Below, piece by piece: positions 10,869 to 19,546 of a stretch of DNA of 64,000 nucleotides. The notes beneath the pieces were generated by a model. The model had not been told where the DNA came from, searched no databases, and saw only the letters and a program-made list of their open reading frames with translations. The stretch comes from Paraburkholderia phenazinium (GTDB lineage Bacteria > Pseudomonadota > Gammaproteobacteria > Burkholderiales > Burkholderiaceae), in contig NZ_FNCJ01000004.1 of assembly GCF_900100735.1 (NCBI RefSeq), positions 188,019 to 252,018 on the forward strand, given 5' to 3'. The position numbers and the translations under genes are program-made. Numbering within the stretch: the stretch's first letter is position 1; the number at the start of each line of letters is the position of its first letter.

Positions 10869-11444
10869 TTAGTCAGGGTTGTTGCCTGCGAGCCGACTCT
10901 TGATCTTGTCGGCGCCGGCCTGCGCACAAGCCTCGTCATCGATGCTTTTTGGAGCACCACTCACCCCGATGGCTGCAATTGCTTGCCCGTTTTGCTTCAC
11001 CAAAACAGAGCCCGGCAGGAACAGAAGACTCGACGTTCCACTGCTTGCGGTTGCTGGAAGGCTGGGGGAAAAGCCGGTGATCATCTTGATCAGCGCGCTA
11101 TTCGTATCTGCACCGATCATTGGCCCCATGCTCATAATGGTGTAGGCCTTGCGAAACGAAAACCCCTGCGAGTGAATGGGGCTTCCGTCGCCGCGGGCCT
11201 GGATCTTGATCACTCCATCTGGGTCTACGATAGCGACAGCAACTTTAAACCCCCTCGCCTCACAAACCCGGATGGTCTCGGTCGCGGCATCCATTGCCAA
11301 TGAAAGTGGAAGCGCGCCGGTCGGCGACGAGGTTTGCCCGCTCGCGGAGATCGACAAAACAACGCCCGCGCCGAACAAGGTCAGTCCTGCCACCATTTTG
11401 TACAGGAGGCCGCATCTCGTCGCGCTATCGTGGTCAATCTTCAT
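10869..11444 (-). CDS. GlcG/HbpS-like (DUF336) secreted protein
   Basis: Single-domain protein of the GlcG/HbpS (DUF336) family; characterised members bind haem or a small ligand, but this member's role is unknown. From ATG 11444 (MKIDHDSATRC) there is a hydrophobic export segment up to ISASGQ, then the family fold: VAIVDPDGVIKIQARGDG, RKAYTI, and near the end GQAIAAIGVSG and DEACAQAGADKI. Length 191 aa. A longer frame from 11591 exists but would hide the signal peptide. Convergent with the LysR gene. Confidence 0.8.
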   Translation of the reverse strand: MKIDHDSATRCGLLYKMVAGLTLFGAGVVLSISASGQTSSPTGALPLSLAMDAATETIRVCEARGFKVAVAIVDPDGVIKIQARGDGSPIHSQGFSFRKAYTIMSMGPMIGADTNSALIKMITGFSPSLPATASSGTSSLLFLPGSVLVKQNGQAIAAIGVSGAPKSIDDEACAQAGADKIKSRLAGNNPD

Positions 11445-11633
11445 CGGTTGCACTCTCACGTTAATGTCCACCCGAAAATGCCCAAGCTTCCAGGTCCCGT
11501 TGACCGGGGCTAGGGCGATGGCTGGACTATCGCAGGGCCTGCTTCCTGCGGAAAGCGAGTGATGTGCAATTCGGTATTGCAGAACAAGCACGAGCTACTC
11601 CGGCACGTGGCGCGGCGGTGCCGGCTCCGCAAG

Positions 11634-12005
11634 CTAGCAGCGGTTCCTCTTTATGACGCGCGAAACCTGGCCACCGGTGAAACCGCTCTGGTGAGCATAA
11701 GGCGCACAATCAAGCGGCGCAGTCAGTGATTCGCTTACAGCGAACTGACCAACGTAGCGAAACAAGTCCGTCTTGAGCTTGATGAAAACAGGGATCGCCC
11801 CCGCCCGCCTTGCGAGCGTTCTTCCGGCGGCACGCGCTGCAGCGCCGCCGCTACAGATGATGACCTCAGGCGCGTGCGGGTTGAGATCGGGCCGCAGGCA
11901 GGCCGCTACCACCTTGCCATTCCTGGTCGGCAGAAAAGCGTCCTTACTGCCACCGCAGAAAGCGTGGATGTACTCGCGGGTGTAGTTCTTGTCGATTTCA
12001 AACAT
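11634..12005 (-). CDS. Small uncharacterised protein
   Basis: Not confidently recognised. From ATG 12005 (MFEIDKNYTREYIHAF, 123 aa), preceded by a GGAGAT close to the start. It is a soluble protein with FLPTRNGKVVAACLRP, a Gly/Ala-rich turn and FIKLKTDLFRYVGQF, ending in a basic tail RVIKRNRC. The layout resembles small SRA/YDG-like or HNH-associated domains of mobile DNA, but this is only a resemblance. No signal peptide or membrane segment. It stands between the GlcG-like gene and a decayed gene. Confidence 0.55.
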   Translation of the reverse strand: MFEIDKNYTREYIHAFCGGSKDAFLPTRNGKVVAACLRPDLNPHAPEVIICSGGAAARAAGRTLARRAGAIPVFIKLKTDLFRYVGQFAVSESLTAPLDCAPYAHQSGFTGGQVSRVIKRNRC

Positions 12006-12197
12006 GAGAGATCTCCTCGAAAGGAATAACACAATTTTGTTACGCAAAGAAATACAACCAAGGATAACTAAACATATAAATTCCTCTTCTCACACCGATG
12101 GTGCAAGCAGGCGCACGGACGTGCACGCACGCGCTGCGAGTTCACGCTCGCTAGACACACCCGTCCAAACGCTGGTGAACCCAGCATTCAGATGGTG

Positions 12198-12696
12198 CTA
12201 AATAAGGTGCACGGAGAAGGCTACTGCGGCGCGCACCGTCTGCCTGCTGGCAAGACGGCGGCTGAGAGAATGGGCTCGCGGACGTCCTGCATCCATCGGC
12301 ACATTCTTGACGCTGAGCCGATAGACACTCTTTCCATCGTTGCTGGCAGGCGTGACGTTGAGATAGGTCGCATCTTTATCCGGATTGCCGCCCCAGGCAG
12401 CGGCAGTTCCGACGAGGTGCCGCACCGGGTCCACCTCAGCTTGGGTGCCGAACGCTTTCTTGAAGTCGGGTATGGTCGAAGCAAGAACAAGACGAACATC
12501 CCGCACCTTCTTCTGGCTCGCTATGTCCCAGTCGGGAAGGCCGACGTACAGGTCGGACTCGGCTCGGACGAAGTTGTCGACGCTAACTGGAACGGTGGCG
12601 CTGGTTGTCGGCGCGGCAGGGTTTTGCGCGTAGGCAGCACCAGGAATGGCTAAAGCGGGGCTCATGAGACAGGTGGCGATCAATGCCCTTTTTCAT
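12198..12696 (-). pseudogene. Remnant of a secreted DUF1254/DUF1214-type protein
   Basis: Three lesions are visible. (1) ATG 12696 begins a good signal peptide, but the reading shifts by one base at the GGG run near 12685-12688; dropping one G gives MKKALIATCLMSPALAIPG and joins the long frame that starts at TTG 12683. (2) The N-terminal family segment VDNFVRAESDLY runs straight into VGLPDWDIASQKKVRD near 12545. From my memory of full-length relatives these segments are normally separated by well over 100 residues. (3) After VKNVPMDAG, near 12290, the family C terminus is replaced by unrelated Arg/Ser-rich sequence. The middle piece (DPVRHLVGTAAAWGGNPDKD) is still well preserved, so decay is recent. 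Confidence 0.7.
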
Positions 12697-13134
12697 AGGT
12701 TATTCCCCGTCGTTTGTTGGGACTGAGACGCCAATAGCTCGATGGTGACCTTGGACTAATAACCCAGTCTCCAGCGATCAGGCGTGTTCATGCCGAGGGC
12801 CAATATGCCTTGAAGGGATCCTGTGAGGTGGGGCCCGACAGTTCGGGCGTGGAACGACGCCAAAAAAAGAAAAAGCCCCGACAAGTCGGGGCTTTTCTTT
12901 AACTTCTGGAGGCGCGAGCCGGAGTCGAACCGGCCTAAACGGCTTTGCAGGCCGCTGGATTTTTATTCAGTTCAACCACTTAGGCCCATTGACCAGTCCA
13001 TTTAACCACCCCGCCGTACCGGTGACGGCGAAATACACCCCAACCTCTGATTCGGGTTTCGGTCCTCATACCATCATCAAAAGAGCCGTACCGACTAAAG
13101 GATATCAATGTTTTCCGTATGCCTCACAAGGTTA
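12697..13134. other. Non-coding stretch holding the left island boundary
   Basis: No gene is seen in these 438 bases. 12697-12857 is the upstream region of the decayed gene. 12858-12957 is the left 100-bp attachment repeat, annotated separately. 12958-13134 is the first island sequence, AT-richer than its surroundings, and ends 1 base before the stop codon of the putative immunity gene. Confidence 0.6.
12858..12957 (-). repeat. Left attachment repeat (attL-like): tRNA-Cys 3' part plus terminator
   Basis: Copy of 24068-24167. From 12897 to 12957 the two copies are identical; in the A/T-rich flanks they differ by one substitution and two one-base length changes. It contains the terminator hairpin (stem 12871-12882 with 12885-12896) and the 3' 51 bases of tRNA-Cys (12907-12957, CCA end to anticodon arm). 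Identity stops before the D arm, so this is a tRNA fragment and not a working gene. It marks the far end of the integrated island. Confidence 0.9.
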
Positions 13135-13575
13135 TTACGTGTTCGTCAGCGTGTAAAAGTCGAAGAACCGACCCTTGGGATCTGTCGTAACGCTGTTGTG
13201 TAGCCAAGAAAAGAAGTCGCTTATGGTGTCGTCGTCGGACCAGTTATCGACTACGGCGTTCTCAGGTGAGAAGACAACCTCGTATGCGATCGCACCATCG
13301 ATGATAAGACGAAAACGACGACGCCCGGGCGGCACCGGATCCAGTTCCGACGACGAATTCACCTTCCGCACCGGCCAGGTAACGTCATCCATGAAAGCAA
13401 CTGGTCCTGTCGGCGTTGCATAAACTCCGTAATGATGCCCATGAACTACCGTGAAATAGCCGCGGTCAATCTGTTGCTCCGCCGTGCGCGCGACATGCTC
13501 CAGCGGCCCTTGGCCGGCGGCATAACGAAGGATATCGCTTGCCCGGTCATAGTTCCTGATGGCAAGAATCTTCAT
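13135..13575 (-). CDS. Hypothetical protein, candidate immunity protein for the PAAR effector
   Basis: 146 residues, no signal peptide, no membrane segment, no domain I recognise. ATG 13575 lies 3 bases after the stop of the PAAR effector, so the two are surely co-translated. A small gene directly 3' of a specialised PAAR effector is the usual place of the cognate immunity gene; that role is inference from position. The acidic C-terminal half (DNWSDDDTISDFFSWL) would suit binding to a basic toxin surface. If it is the immunity protein, the lack of a signal peptide suggests a cytoplasmic target for the toxin. Confidence 0.7.
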   Translation of the reverse strand: MKILAIRNYDRASDILRYAAGQGPLEHVARTAEQQIDRGYFTVVHGHHYGVYATPTGPVAFMDDVTWPVRKVNSSSELDPVPPGRRRFRLIIDGAIAYEVVFSPENAVVDNWSDDDTISDFFSWLHNSVTTDPKGRFFDFYTLTNT

Positions 13576-13578
13576 GAA

Positions 13579-14802
13579 TTAGCCTCCCGACTGGCTATAT
13601 TTCGCCAGCGTCGAAGATGGCTGCTTGCCAAGCCAGTCAGAGAATCCCCCCAGCAACTTATTGACGTCGGGATTGGGTCTCTTCGCGGCACTGATAATCT
13701 TGTCATAGTCACCGTTGTACTTTTCCTCGAGATCCTCAAAGCTTGGACCGAGTGGATCGCCATAGCGCTCTGTGTTGACATCGTAGATGTAGTCTCGTAA
13801 CGGATCAGGAGTGGCGTCCTTATACTCGACACCGAGGTCGCGACGCGCCTGATGCATTGCCTGTGCAACATCACGATCGCTCAAATCCTGCTCCCTTAGC
13901 GTTGTCTCATAGTCCGACAGGCCTGCAACCCTACCTTCGTATTCTGCACGAAGCGGACTGTTCTTGAAGTCCTCGCCCATCTTCGACGTAATACCAGATA
14001 TGGCGTCCTGCCGCGCCTCTGCCTCGGGAACCCCACCCCGAAGAAACGCGGTCTCGGCCGACGTGGGGTCTACCAGTCGCCCGGCGAGTTCCGATCCACC
14101 CTTGGCACCGGCGAACCCACCAACAAGACTGCCACCGAGCATCGCCCACTTCTGGCCATCGGAGCCCTCACCGAAATACTTTCCGCCCAGCCACGATCCT
14201 GCCTCACCGCCAGCAAAACCGCCAACAGTTCCCAATACTGCAACAAGCGGCCCGGCGAGAATCACTGCCGCAGCAAATCCAACTCCGAGCATCGCCCAGT
14301 TAACCCAGCCAGGAACTTCCGGGCTAATGTTATCCGTGGTCGCTGTCGATCCACCTATAAAGACGTTCGGTGCACCGTCGTTGATGATCGCGCTACAGGT
14401 GAGCTTGTCGCCTTCGCGGCTCGCTGGCCAGCTATTGATGAATACAGTTGACGACCCTTGCGCGACAAGCTGCTGTCCCGAATGGTCATGGCATATGCCC
14501 TGACTCAGATGCGCGCGCACCGCGGCGCGGCTGTTGATGAACACGTTGGGCGAGCCTGTTAGAAGACTTCCCGTGACATGTCTCGGCGCCCAAGACATAG
14601 TACCTAGCAACTCGCCCAACCCACCGCCGGCGGAGGCACCTGCGGCGATCGCAGCGACTACCACAAGCGCAGCGCCGCCGGTTGCCACAGCGATCGCGGC
14701 GCCGAGTATTGCGCCACCAATAAGGCCGGCAATCATCCAGCCTTTCGACGCCGTATGCGCGACCGGATCACCTAGCCGTGCCGCAGCGAGCAATGCATTC
14801 AC
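13579..14802 (-). CDS. T6SS specialised PAAR effector with prePAAR motif and unknown C-terminal toxin domain
   Basis: 407-residue effector that would cap the VgrG spike. Order: prePAAR motif AARLGDPVAHT (residues 7-17); first hydrophobic pair (about 22-62); PAAR-like domain with SPNVFINSRAA, SSTVFINSWPASR and APNVFIGG (about 80-155); second hydrophobic pair (about 165-210); soluble C-terminal domain (about 250-407). I cannot assign that domain; its notable segments are DPLRDYIYDVNTERYGDPLG and NPDVNKLLGGFSDWLG. GTG 14802 has GGGAGAG upstream. The preceding gene is an Eag-type chaperone, which in known systems binds the prePAAR and TM helices. Toxin activity is inferred. Confidence 0.85.
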   Translation of the reverse strand: MNALLAAARLGDPVAHTASKGWMIAGLIGGAILGAAIAVATGGAALVVVAAIAAGASAGGGLGELLGTMSWAPRHVTGSLLTGSPNVFINSRAAVRAHLSQGICHDHSGQQLVAQGSSTVFINSWPASREGDKLTCSAIINDGAPNVFIGGSTATTDNISPEVPGWVNWAMLGVGFAAAVILAGPLVAVLGTVGGFAGGEAGSWLGGKYFGEGSDGQKWAMLGGSLVGGFAGAKGGSELAGRLVDPTSAETAFLRGGVPEAEARQDAISGITSKMGEDFKNSPLRAEYEGRVAGLSDYETTLREQDLSDRDVAQAMHQARRDLGVEYKDATPDPLRDYIYDVNTERYGDPLGPSFEDLEEKYNGDYDKIISAAKRPNPDVNKLLGGFSDWLGKQPSSTLAKYSQSGG

Positions 14803-14823
14803 GCGTACTCTCCCAGATACCGA

Positions 14824-15639
14824 TCAGTGCGCATTCGCGACACTCGCCAGATAGTCCCGCACGTCGTCCACACTCGATAGCCCACTCATGCCCTTGACGG
14901 ATTTCAGATCGGCGAGGCGATCTGCAAGCGGCGGACGCGCCAGTGGATCGACGCTCCACAGCAGGAAAATCCGGCCGTCCGGCGCGCGCCATCCGGGTTG
15001 ACCAGCAGGAGCGAGATCAAGCGAGAGCGGGTCGCCGGTCGCGCCATAGAACGATATGCCATCGAACATTTCCGTCACATCGTGGCGGAACAGCTCGGTC
15101 ATTCCCGGCAGCGTATATAACGCCCCACTTTTCTCGTTTAGGACGAATACGACGCCAATCGCCGAAGCGGAAATCGGAGTCGCAACAAACGCGGGGGTGT
15201 CCGGACGCTTCAGCACAACACTGCTGACCATGCTCGCATATTCCTTCGTCCATTCCTGCGTAAACCCTTTAGGACACGTCCCGATAAAGGCGATGACCAC
15301 AGGTTTTTCTCCCCGCGCAGCAGACATGACGACCGTCTGCCGCTGATGAAGCAGCGTGCCGTCGGACACCCACTGATAATCAAGCTCGCGTGCGGTCTCG
15401 CCATCGACCTCGCGATTCTGTATTCCCTTCAGTTCGAAACGCGGTAGGGTCTTACGCATCTCCGAGACAAGGCGCGTTGCAAAGGTGTCAACGGTGTCAT
15501 CACGCTCCATGGGTGCGCGCGAGACGACAAACGTGAACGGACTACCACCATCCTTGTCAACGGTAAATACGTGCATCGTCTTGTCGATGAACTGTGCGGG
15601 CAAGTCGATTACCGCATCATTCATCTGGTATTCGGACAT
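14824..15639 (-). CDS. Eag-type (DcrB/DUF1795) chaperone for the PAAR effector
   Basis: The N-terminal part (about 1-150) has the DcrB/DUF1795 fold typical of Eag proteins: MTVDKDG-like opening, APMERDDT, FELKGIQNREVDG, RQTVVMSAARGEKPVVIAF. Family knowledge: Eag chaperones shield the transmembrane helices of prePAAR effectors and load them on VgrG. At 271 aa it carries an extra domain of about 120 residues (SASAIGVVFVLNEKSGALY onwards) whose role I cannot tell. ATG 15639 has GGAGTC upstream. It lies 21 bases before the effector gene, exactly where a dedicated chaperone is expected. Confidence 0.82.
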   Translation of the reverse strand: MSEYQMNDAVIDLPAQFIDKTMHVFTVDKDGGSPFTFVVSRAPMERDDTVDTFATRLVSEMRKTLPRFELKGIQNREVDGETARELDYQWVSDGTLLHQRQTVVMSAARGEKPVVIAFIGTCPKGFTQEWTKEYASMVSSVVLKRPDTPAFVATPISASAIGVVFVLNEKSGALYTLPGMTELFRHDVTEMFDGISFYGATGDPLSLDLAPAGQPGWRAPDGRIFLLWSVDPLARPPLADRLADLKSVKGMSGLSSVDDVRDYLASVANAH

Positions 15640-15749
15640 AGTGAGACTCCAGAGTCAAGGTGCGCGGAGCGCCAAACTGCGCCGTGGGATGGAAGTTCGC
15701 ATCAGGAGTTGGCAATCGGGCGCCGAAGGTCACGTCAAAGGCAAGGCGC

Positions 15750-16541
15750 TCAAGCCGGTGGCCACTGACCACCAGCGGCCACGATGCGCTTTGCGACCGC
15801 GTCAATGCGTTCGAGTTGCGGCGAATCCTTGGGGGTAACCTTCAACTCGTTGTAGAGCGTTTTGGCGTATTGCAGGCCGTTCTCGTTGACGATCGTCGGA
15901 TCAGCGCCGTGCGCAAGCAAATAATCCACAGCCTCCCACTGGCGCAGTCGCGTTGCGCCAAACAATGCGGTCTCGCCGAGGGAATCACGCTGGTTGACAT
16001 TTGCCTTATGCTCCACCAGCACCCGTAGTTGCGGAAGAAGGTTGTCTTGCGTAGTAGCAAAAATCAGGGGGGTATCGCCGTCGTAGCGCATATCCGCACT
16101 CATGCCCCCGGCCAGCAACGCCTTAAGGAAATTCGGTGTATCCGCCCGCGCCGACATAAATGCGATGTTGCCGTTCTGACCGAAGGTCTGTTCTGGCTTG
16201 GCACCATCTTTAACCAGCTCGCTGATGATCTGGAACCGGGTGTTATTTGCGTCCTGCTTTACGGGGACAGCTTCCTGCATTGCGAATGAAAGTAGCGTCG
16301 TGTTCTTGTTACCCGGCGTCGCGAGATCGGTTTTCGGCGCCAGATCTCTGACCCGGGAGAGGTCACCGTCATGCACCGCCTGCGCGAGCGAAAGTTGCTG
16401 GCCCGAGAAAAAGTCTTCGGGCGGATAGCGTTTGAATCCTGACATGTGTGTTCCTTGAGCCTCAGCGGGCCACCAGAAGGGGGAGGTCAGACCGACCGCT
16501 GCGACAAGCGCTCCGGCAACGGCAATATGTCTGTATCGCAT
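15750..16541 (-). CDS. Exported ankyrin-repeat protein, likely immunity to the VgrG lipase
   Basis: Signal peptide at the N terminus (MRYRHIAVAGALVAAVGL... to AEAQ) followed by about five ankyrin-type repeats. Clear units are GDTPLIFATTQDN, VEHKANVNQRDSLGETALFGA and LLAHGADPTIVNENGLQYA. The start overlaps the vgrG stop as TAATG, so translation is coupled. A periplasmic ankyrin protein encoded right after a lipase effector is best read as its immunity partner, since phospholipase effectors act on the membrane from the periplasm. That role is inference; ankyrin repeats only show protein binding. Confidence 0.82.
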   Translation of the reverse strand: MRYRHIAVAGALVAAVGLTSPFWWPAEAQGTHMSGFKRYPPEDFFSGQQLSLAQAVHDGDLSRVRDLAPKTDLATPGNKNTTLLSFAMQEAVPVKQDANNTRFQIISELVKDGAKPEQTFGQNGNIAFMSARADTPNFLKALLAGGMSADMRYDGDTPLIFATTQDNLLPQLRVLVEHKANVNQRDSLGETALFGATRLRQWEAVDYLLAHGADPTIVNENGLQYAKTLYNELKVTPKDSPQLERIDAVAKRIVAAGGQWPPA

Positions 16542-19500
16542 TACTGTCCGCCCAGTTGTGAAAGCAAAGACGACTGCTGGTCCGCGACCGTTGAATTCAT
16601 CCCGTAGAACACGTCAGGCATCTTGTGGCGGTCGAATGTAAACGTGCTCGTCCCTGGTATATCAACCTGCTGCCCGACGGCCGGCGGCATCACCGCCGAG
16701 GTGGCGTCGCTGATCGGCCCCAGTTTGCCTTCCTGCATGCCAGTCAGAATATCTCCATCGACGCGATAGTTCGTAATGCTTGACGGCTGTTGCGTTGCGC
16801 CATACAGCGGGAGCGTTTCTGGGTTCAAACCCGATGCGTTGAAGATCGTCGCCGTTGAACCGCTCGTCTCGGAGGCCGCCGAAGCGAGTCCGCCACCCAG
16901 CGAGTGGCCGGTCAGATCAATATTGGCCGCGTTGCCGGAATCTCGTATCTGCTTGCCGATGCTTACCGCTTGGGAATAATAAGGCGAGTCCATTCCAGCA
17001 CCCTGTTCAAAGTTATTCTCCATATCGTCACCCCACGGCTTCAGGCTTTCTGTACCCTTGAACGCAACGGTCGGCTTCATGCTGTCGCCGAACACTGCCG
17101 GGTCTGGTGCATAAGCCTGTGAGCCGAAGTTGGTTCCGGCTACCTGGAAGTCGCCCGGCTTCAAACCTAGCTTCTTGAGCGCCTCGGGGTCATTGGAGAT
17201 GTTTTTCCAGCCCGGCGGCGCGGTTCCCGGGTGATAGACCGCATCGGCAAGCTTGGCCATCTGCTGCGCCTTCACGGTCCGCTGCAGGTCCCGGGCGGCC
17301 GCCTGAACCTTTGGATCTGCGCTCGCGAGTCCCGCCGCAATGATCGCCTGCTGATTCGCCCACTGGATCGCGACGGCCTGCTCCGGCGTCACGTATAGCC
17401 CCTGATTCAGGTGAATGACCGGACCGTCGATGAAGATCCCGTTCTGGTTAATCAGAACGCTCGAAGCGCCGTGCGAGAGCTTGATGCTGTCGGGCTTCAT
17501 CGTGACGATGCTTGCGCCGACGCGGTGCTCGATTTCATCGGTAGCCTGATGGCTCTGTTTGCCCGGCCCAGCGTCGCTGGCGATCGCCTTGGTGTCGACG
17601 ATATTGGCCGTCGTCGAGCGGCTCTTTGCGATCGTTTCGTTCAGATTCCCCGTCGAAACATTCTTGATCTCGTCGCCCTTGTGCACGGTAATCGTACGAT
17701 TGCCCGCTTCGACCACATGCGTCTCGTTATCCTTGATAACGGTGTTCATGTCCTTCTGCGCATGCAGATAAACTTCTTGGGCACCGTTCACGTCCGAGAA
17801 GCGTAGCTCGTTCGAGCCTTGCCCCTTGTGCGTCTGACTCTTGATCCCCATCGTCTGGCCATTTGTGCCATGGTACGGGTTGCCCTGTTCGCCATTGAAC
17901 ACGCGCCCGACGATGACAGGGTTATCAGGATCGCCTTCATTGAAGGCTACGATCACCTCCTGACCGATCCGGGGTATGGCGGAACCGCCCCAGCCGTCAC
18001 CCGCCCAAGGCTGTGACACACGCACCCACATCGAATCCGAGCCATCGAGCTTGCCACGCCGGTCCCACATGAAATGCAGCTTCACGCAGCTACCATCCGT
18101 GAATATCTCCTCCCCCTTTGGGCCCACCACGATCGCCGACTGTGTGCCCTGCATGTAAGGCTTGGGCGTGTGCCGCTCCGCGCGGAACGGCACATCGTAC
18201 GACAGGCAGGTAAAGCTGTTGCGGTAGGGCATCTCGGCGGCGTGGCGTGTGTAGTCGTTCACCGCCTGGTGCCGCACATGCAGGATCACGAAATCCTTGT
18301 TGTTCAGTGCCGGCAAAGGGTGATTGACCAGCGTGAAGCGACCGAGGGTGGTCATTCCACCTGCGAAGCCACTGCCGTTAAGCTCATGTGCCTGCGCCTC
18401 TTCAGCTTCCATCGTGTAGCGGGCGTAACGCTGGCCGTCGTCGCCATGGTCGTAGAGTGAGTGATACTCGTAGCGCTCCGTGGTCCCGATGTTGGGATTC
18501 TTCAGCGTGCTTGTTGGTGCTTCAACGTGCATCAGCCGCGACGACGGCTCCTCGTGGTTGAAATCCCGATAGGTGATCTTGCCCACGCGAAACCGGAATG
18601 CTTCGTCCAGGCGGTCGATACCGTTCAACTCACTCGCCGAGCTGTCCGCATAGTAGGGGATGGTCTTCAGGCCGTCGATCGGCCGGAACAGGAAGTTGGT
18701 GTCGCCGATCACCAGAACATGTCTGTCCTTCTCATAACGGAAACTCCAGAACAGGCCCTCCTGCTCCATCAGCCTCGCGCAGAAGTTGTAGTAGGACTCC
18801 CGGTACATCACCATGTACTTGAGCGCGGGGCGCTTGACCCGGATGTCGAACTCGAAATCCGAAAATCCCAGTTCCTGGAAGATGGACGTCAGAATGTCCT
18901 GCGCGGTTTCGTTCTGGAATATACGACAGTCGGTGGAACGGGTGAGAAACCAGAACCACGGCACGACGCTCATTTCGTAGCGTGTGACGGTGCCGGAATT
19001 TCCGACGCGACCAAACGAAGCGACGTAGCCGTGAAAATACCGCTTGCTTTCGTTGTCGGCTGCGACAATTGTCGTCATACTGCTCGCATTCGCGCCCTGA
19101 GGATCGAGCGTGATTTTTACGCGCTGACCCACGATTTTATCGGTCGGGATATCGCCCTGATGCGACAGGAGATCGAGATGGATTTCTGGCAACTGGCTGA
19201 CGTGTTCGTCCGCAACCAGAGCACTGACGAGCAGGACGTCGGGACCGAGCGTGGTTTCGATGCTGATGAATCGGTTCTGCTGCGTCAGACGCGGCCGTAC
19301 GCCAGAAACGCTGTTGATCGAATCAGCAATCGAAGCCGGGGTTTTGCCGAGCAGCGACATGCCCGTCTGCGCCAGTTGAACAGCGCGTGCAGCTCCGCCA
19401 ACCAGACCTGCGCCCGGCATCCCAGCAAGGGAGCCGACCTGACTGGCAATACTGGCAATCGAGCCGAAATCGCTCAGTGGACTGCCCGATCCGGACGAAC

Positions 19501-19546
19501 CGACAGGACTACCACCGGAGCCGTTTCCGGTTGATGCGAAACTCAT
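16541..19546 (-). CDS. vgrG: VgrG spike protein with C-terminal class 3 lipase domain
   Basis: Evolved VgrG of 1001 residues: the trimeric T6SS tip carrying its own toxin. Order: unusual Gly/Ser/Ala-rich N-terminal extension of about 90 residues; gp27/gp44-like region (RFISIETTLGPD onwards); gp5-like OB fold with MWDRRGKLDGSDSMWVRVSQ; DUF2345-type beta-helix region; lipase domain from about 780. The lipase has the nucleophile elbow GHSLGGG (Ser near residue 882), a possible acid in YRVDGD, and a late His in FDRHKMPD. ATG 19546 (MSFASTG) is preferred; the frame could open 16 codons earlier. It should hydrolyse membrane phospholipids of a rival cell. Confidence 0.93.
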   Translation of the reverse strand: MSFASTGNGSGGSPVGSSGSGSPLSDFGSIASIASQVGSLAGMPGAGLVGGAARAVQLAQTGMSLLGKTPASIADSINSVSGVRPRLTQQNRFISIETTLGPDVLLVSALVADEHVSQLPEIHLDLLSHQGDIPTDKIVGQRVKITLDPQGANASSMTTIVAADNESKRYFHGYVASFGRVGNSGTVTRYEMSVVPWFWFLTRSTDCRIFQNETAQDILTSIFQELGFSDFEFDIRVKRPALKYMVMYRESYYNFCARLMEQEGLFWSFRYEKDRHVLVIGDTNFLFRPIDGLKTIPYYADSSASELNGIDRLDEAFRFRVGKITYRDFNHEEPSSRLMHVEAPTSTLKNPNIGTTERYEYHSLYDHGDDGQRYARYTMEAEEAQAHELNGSGFAGGMTTLGRFTLVNHPLPALNNKDFVILHVRHQAVNDYTRHAAEMPYRNSFTCLSYDVPFRAERHTPKPYMQGTQSAIVVGPKGEEIFTDGSCVKLHFMWDRRGKLDGSDSMWVRVSQPWAGDGWGGSAIPRIGQEVIVAFNEGDPDNPVIVGRVFNGEQGNPYHGTNGQTMGIKSQTHKGQGSNELRFSDVNGAQEVYLHAQKDMNTVIKDNETHVVEAGNRTITVHKGDEIKNVSTGNLNETIAKSRSTTANIVDTKAIASDAGPGKQSHQATDEIEHRVGASIVTMKPDSIKLSHGASSVLINQNGIFIDGPVIHLNQGLYVTPEQAVAIQWANQQAIIAAGLASADPKVQAAARDLQRTVKAQQMAKLADAVYHPGTAPPGWKNISNDPEALKKLGLKPGDFQVAGTNFGSQAYAPDPAVFGDSMKPTVAFKGTESLKPWGDDMENNFEQGAGMDSPYYSQAVSIGKQIRDSGNAANIDLTGHSLGGGLASAASETSGSTATIFNASGLNPETLPLYGATQQPSSITNYRVDGDILTGMQEGKLGPISDATSAVMPPAVGQQVDIPGTSTFTFDRHKMPDVFYGMNSTVADQQSSLLSQLGGQ

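Noticed and set aside
12907..12957. Possible second tRNA-Cys gene
   Set aside because: Only the 3' 51 bases match; the acceptor 5' strand and D arm are replaced by unrelated sequence, so no cloverleaf forms. It is an attachment-site copy.
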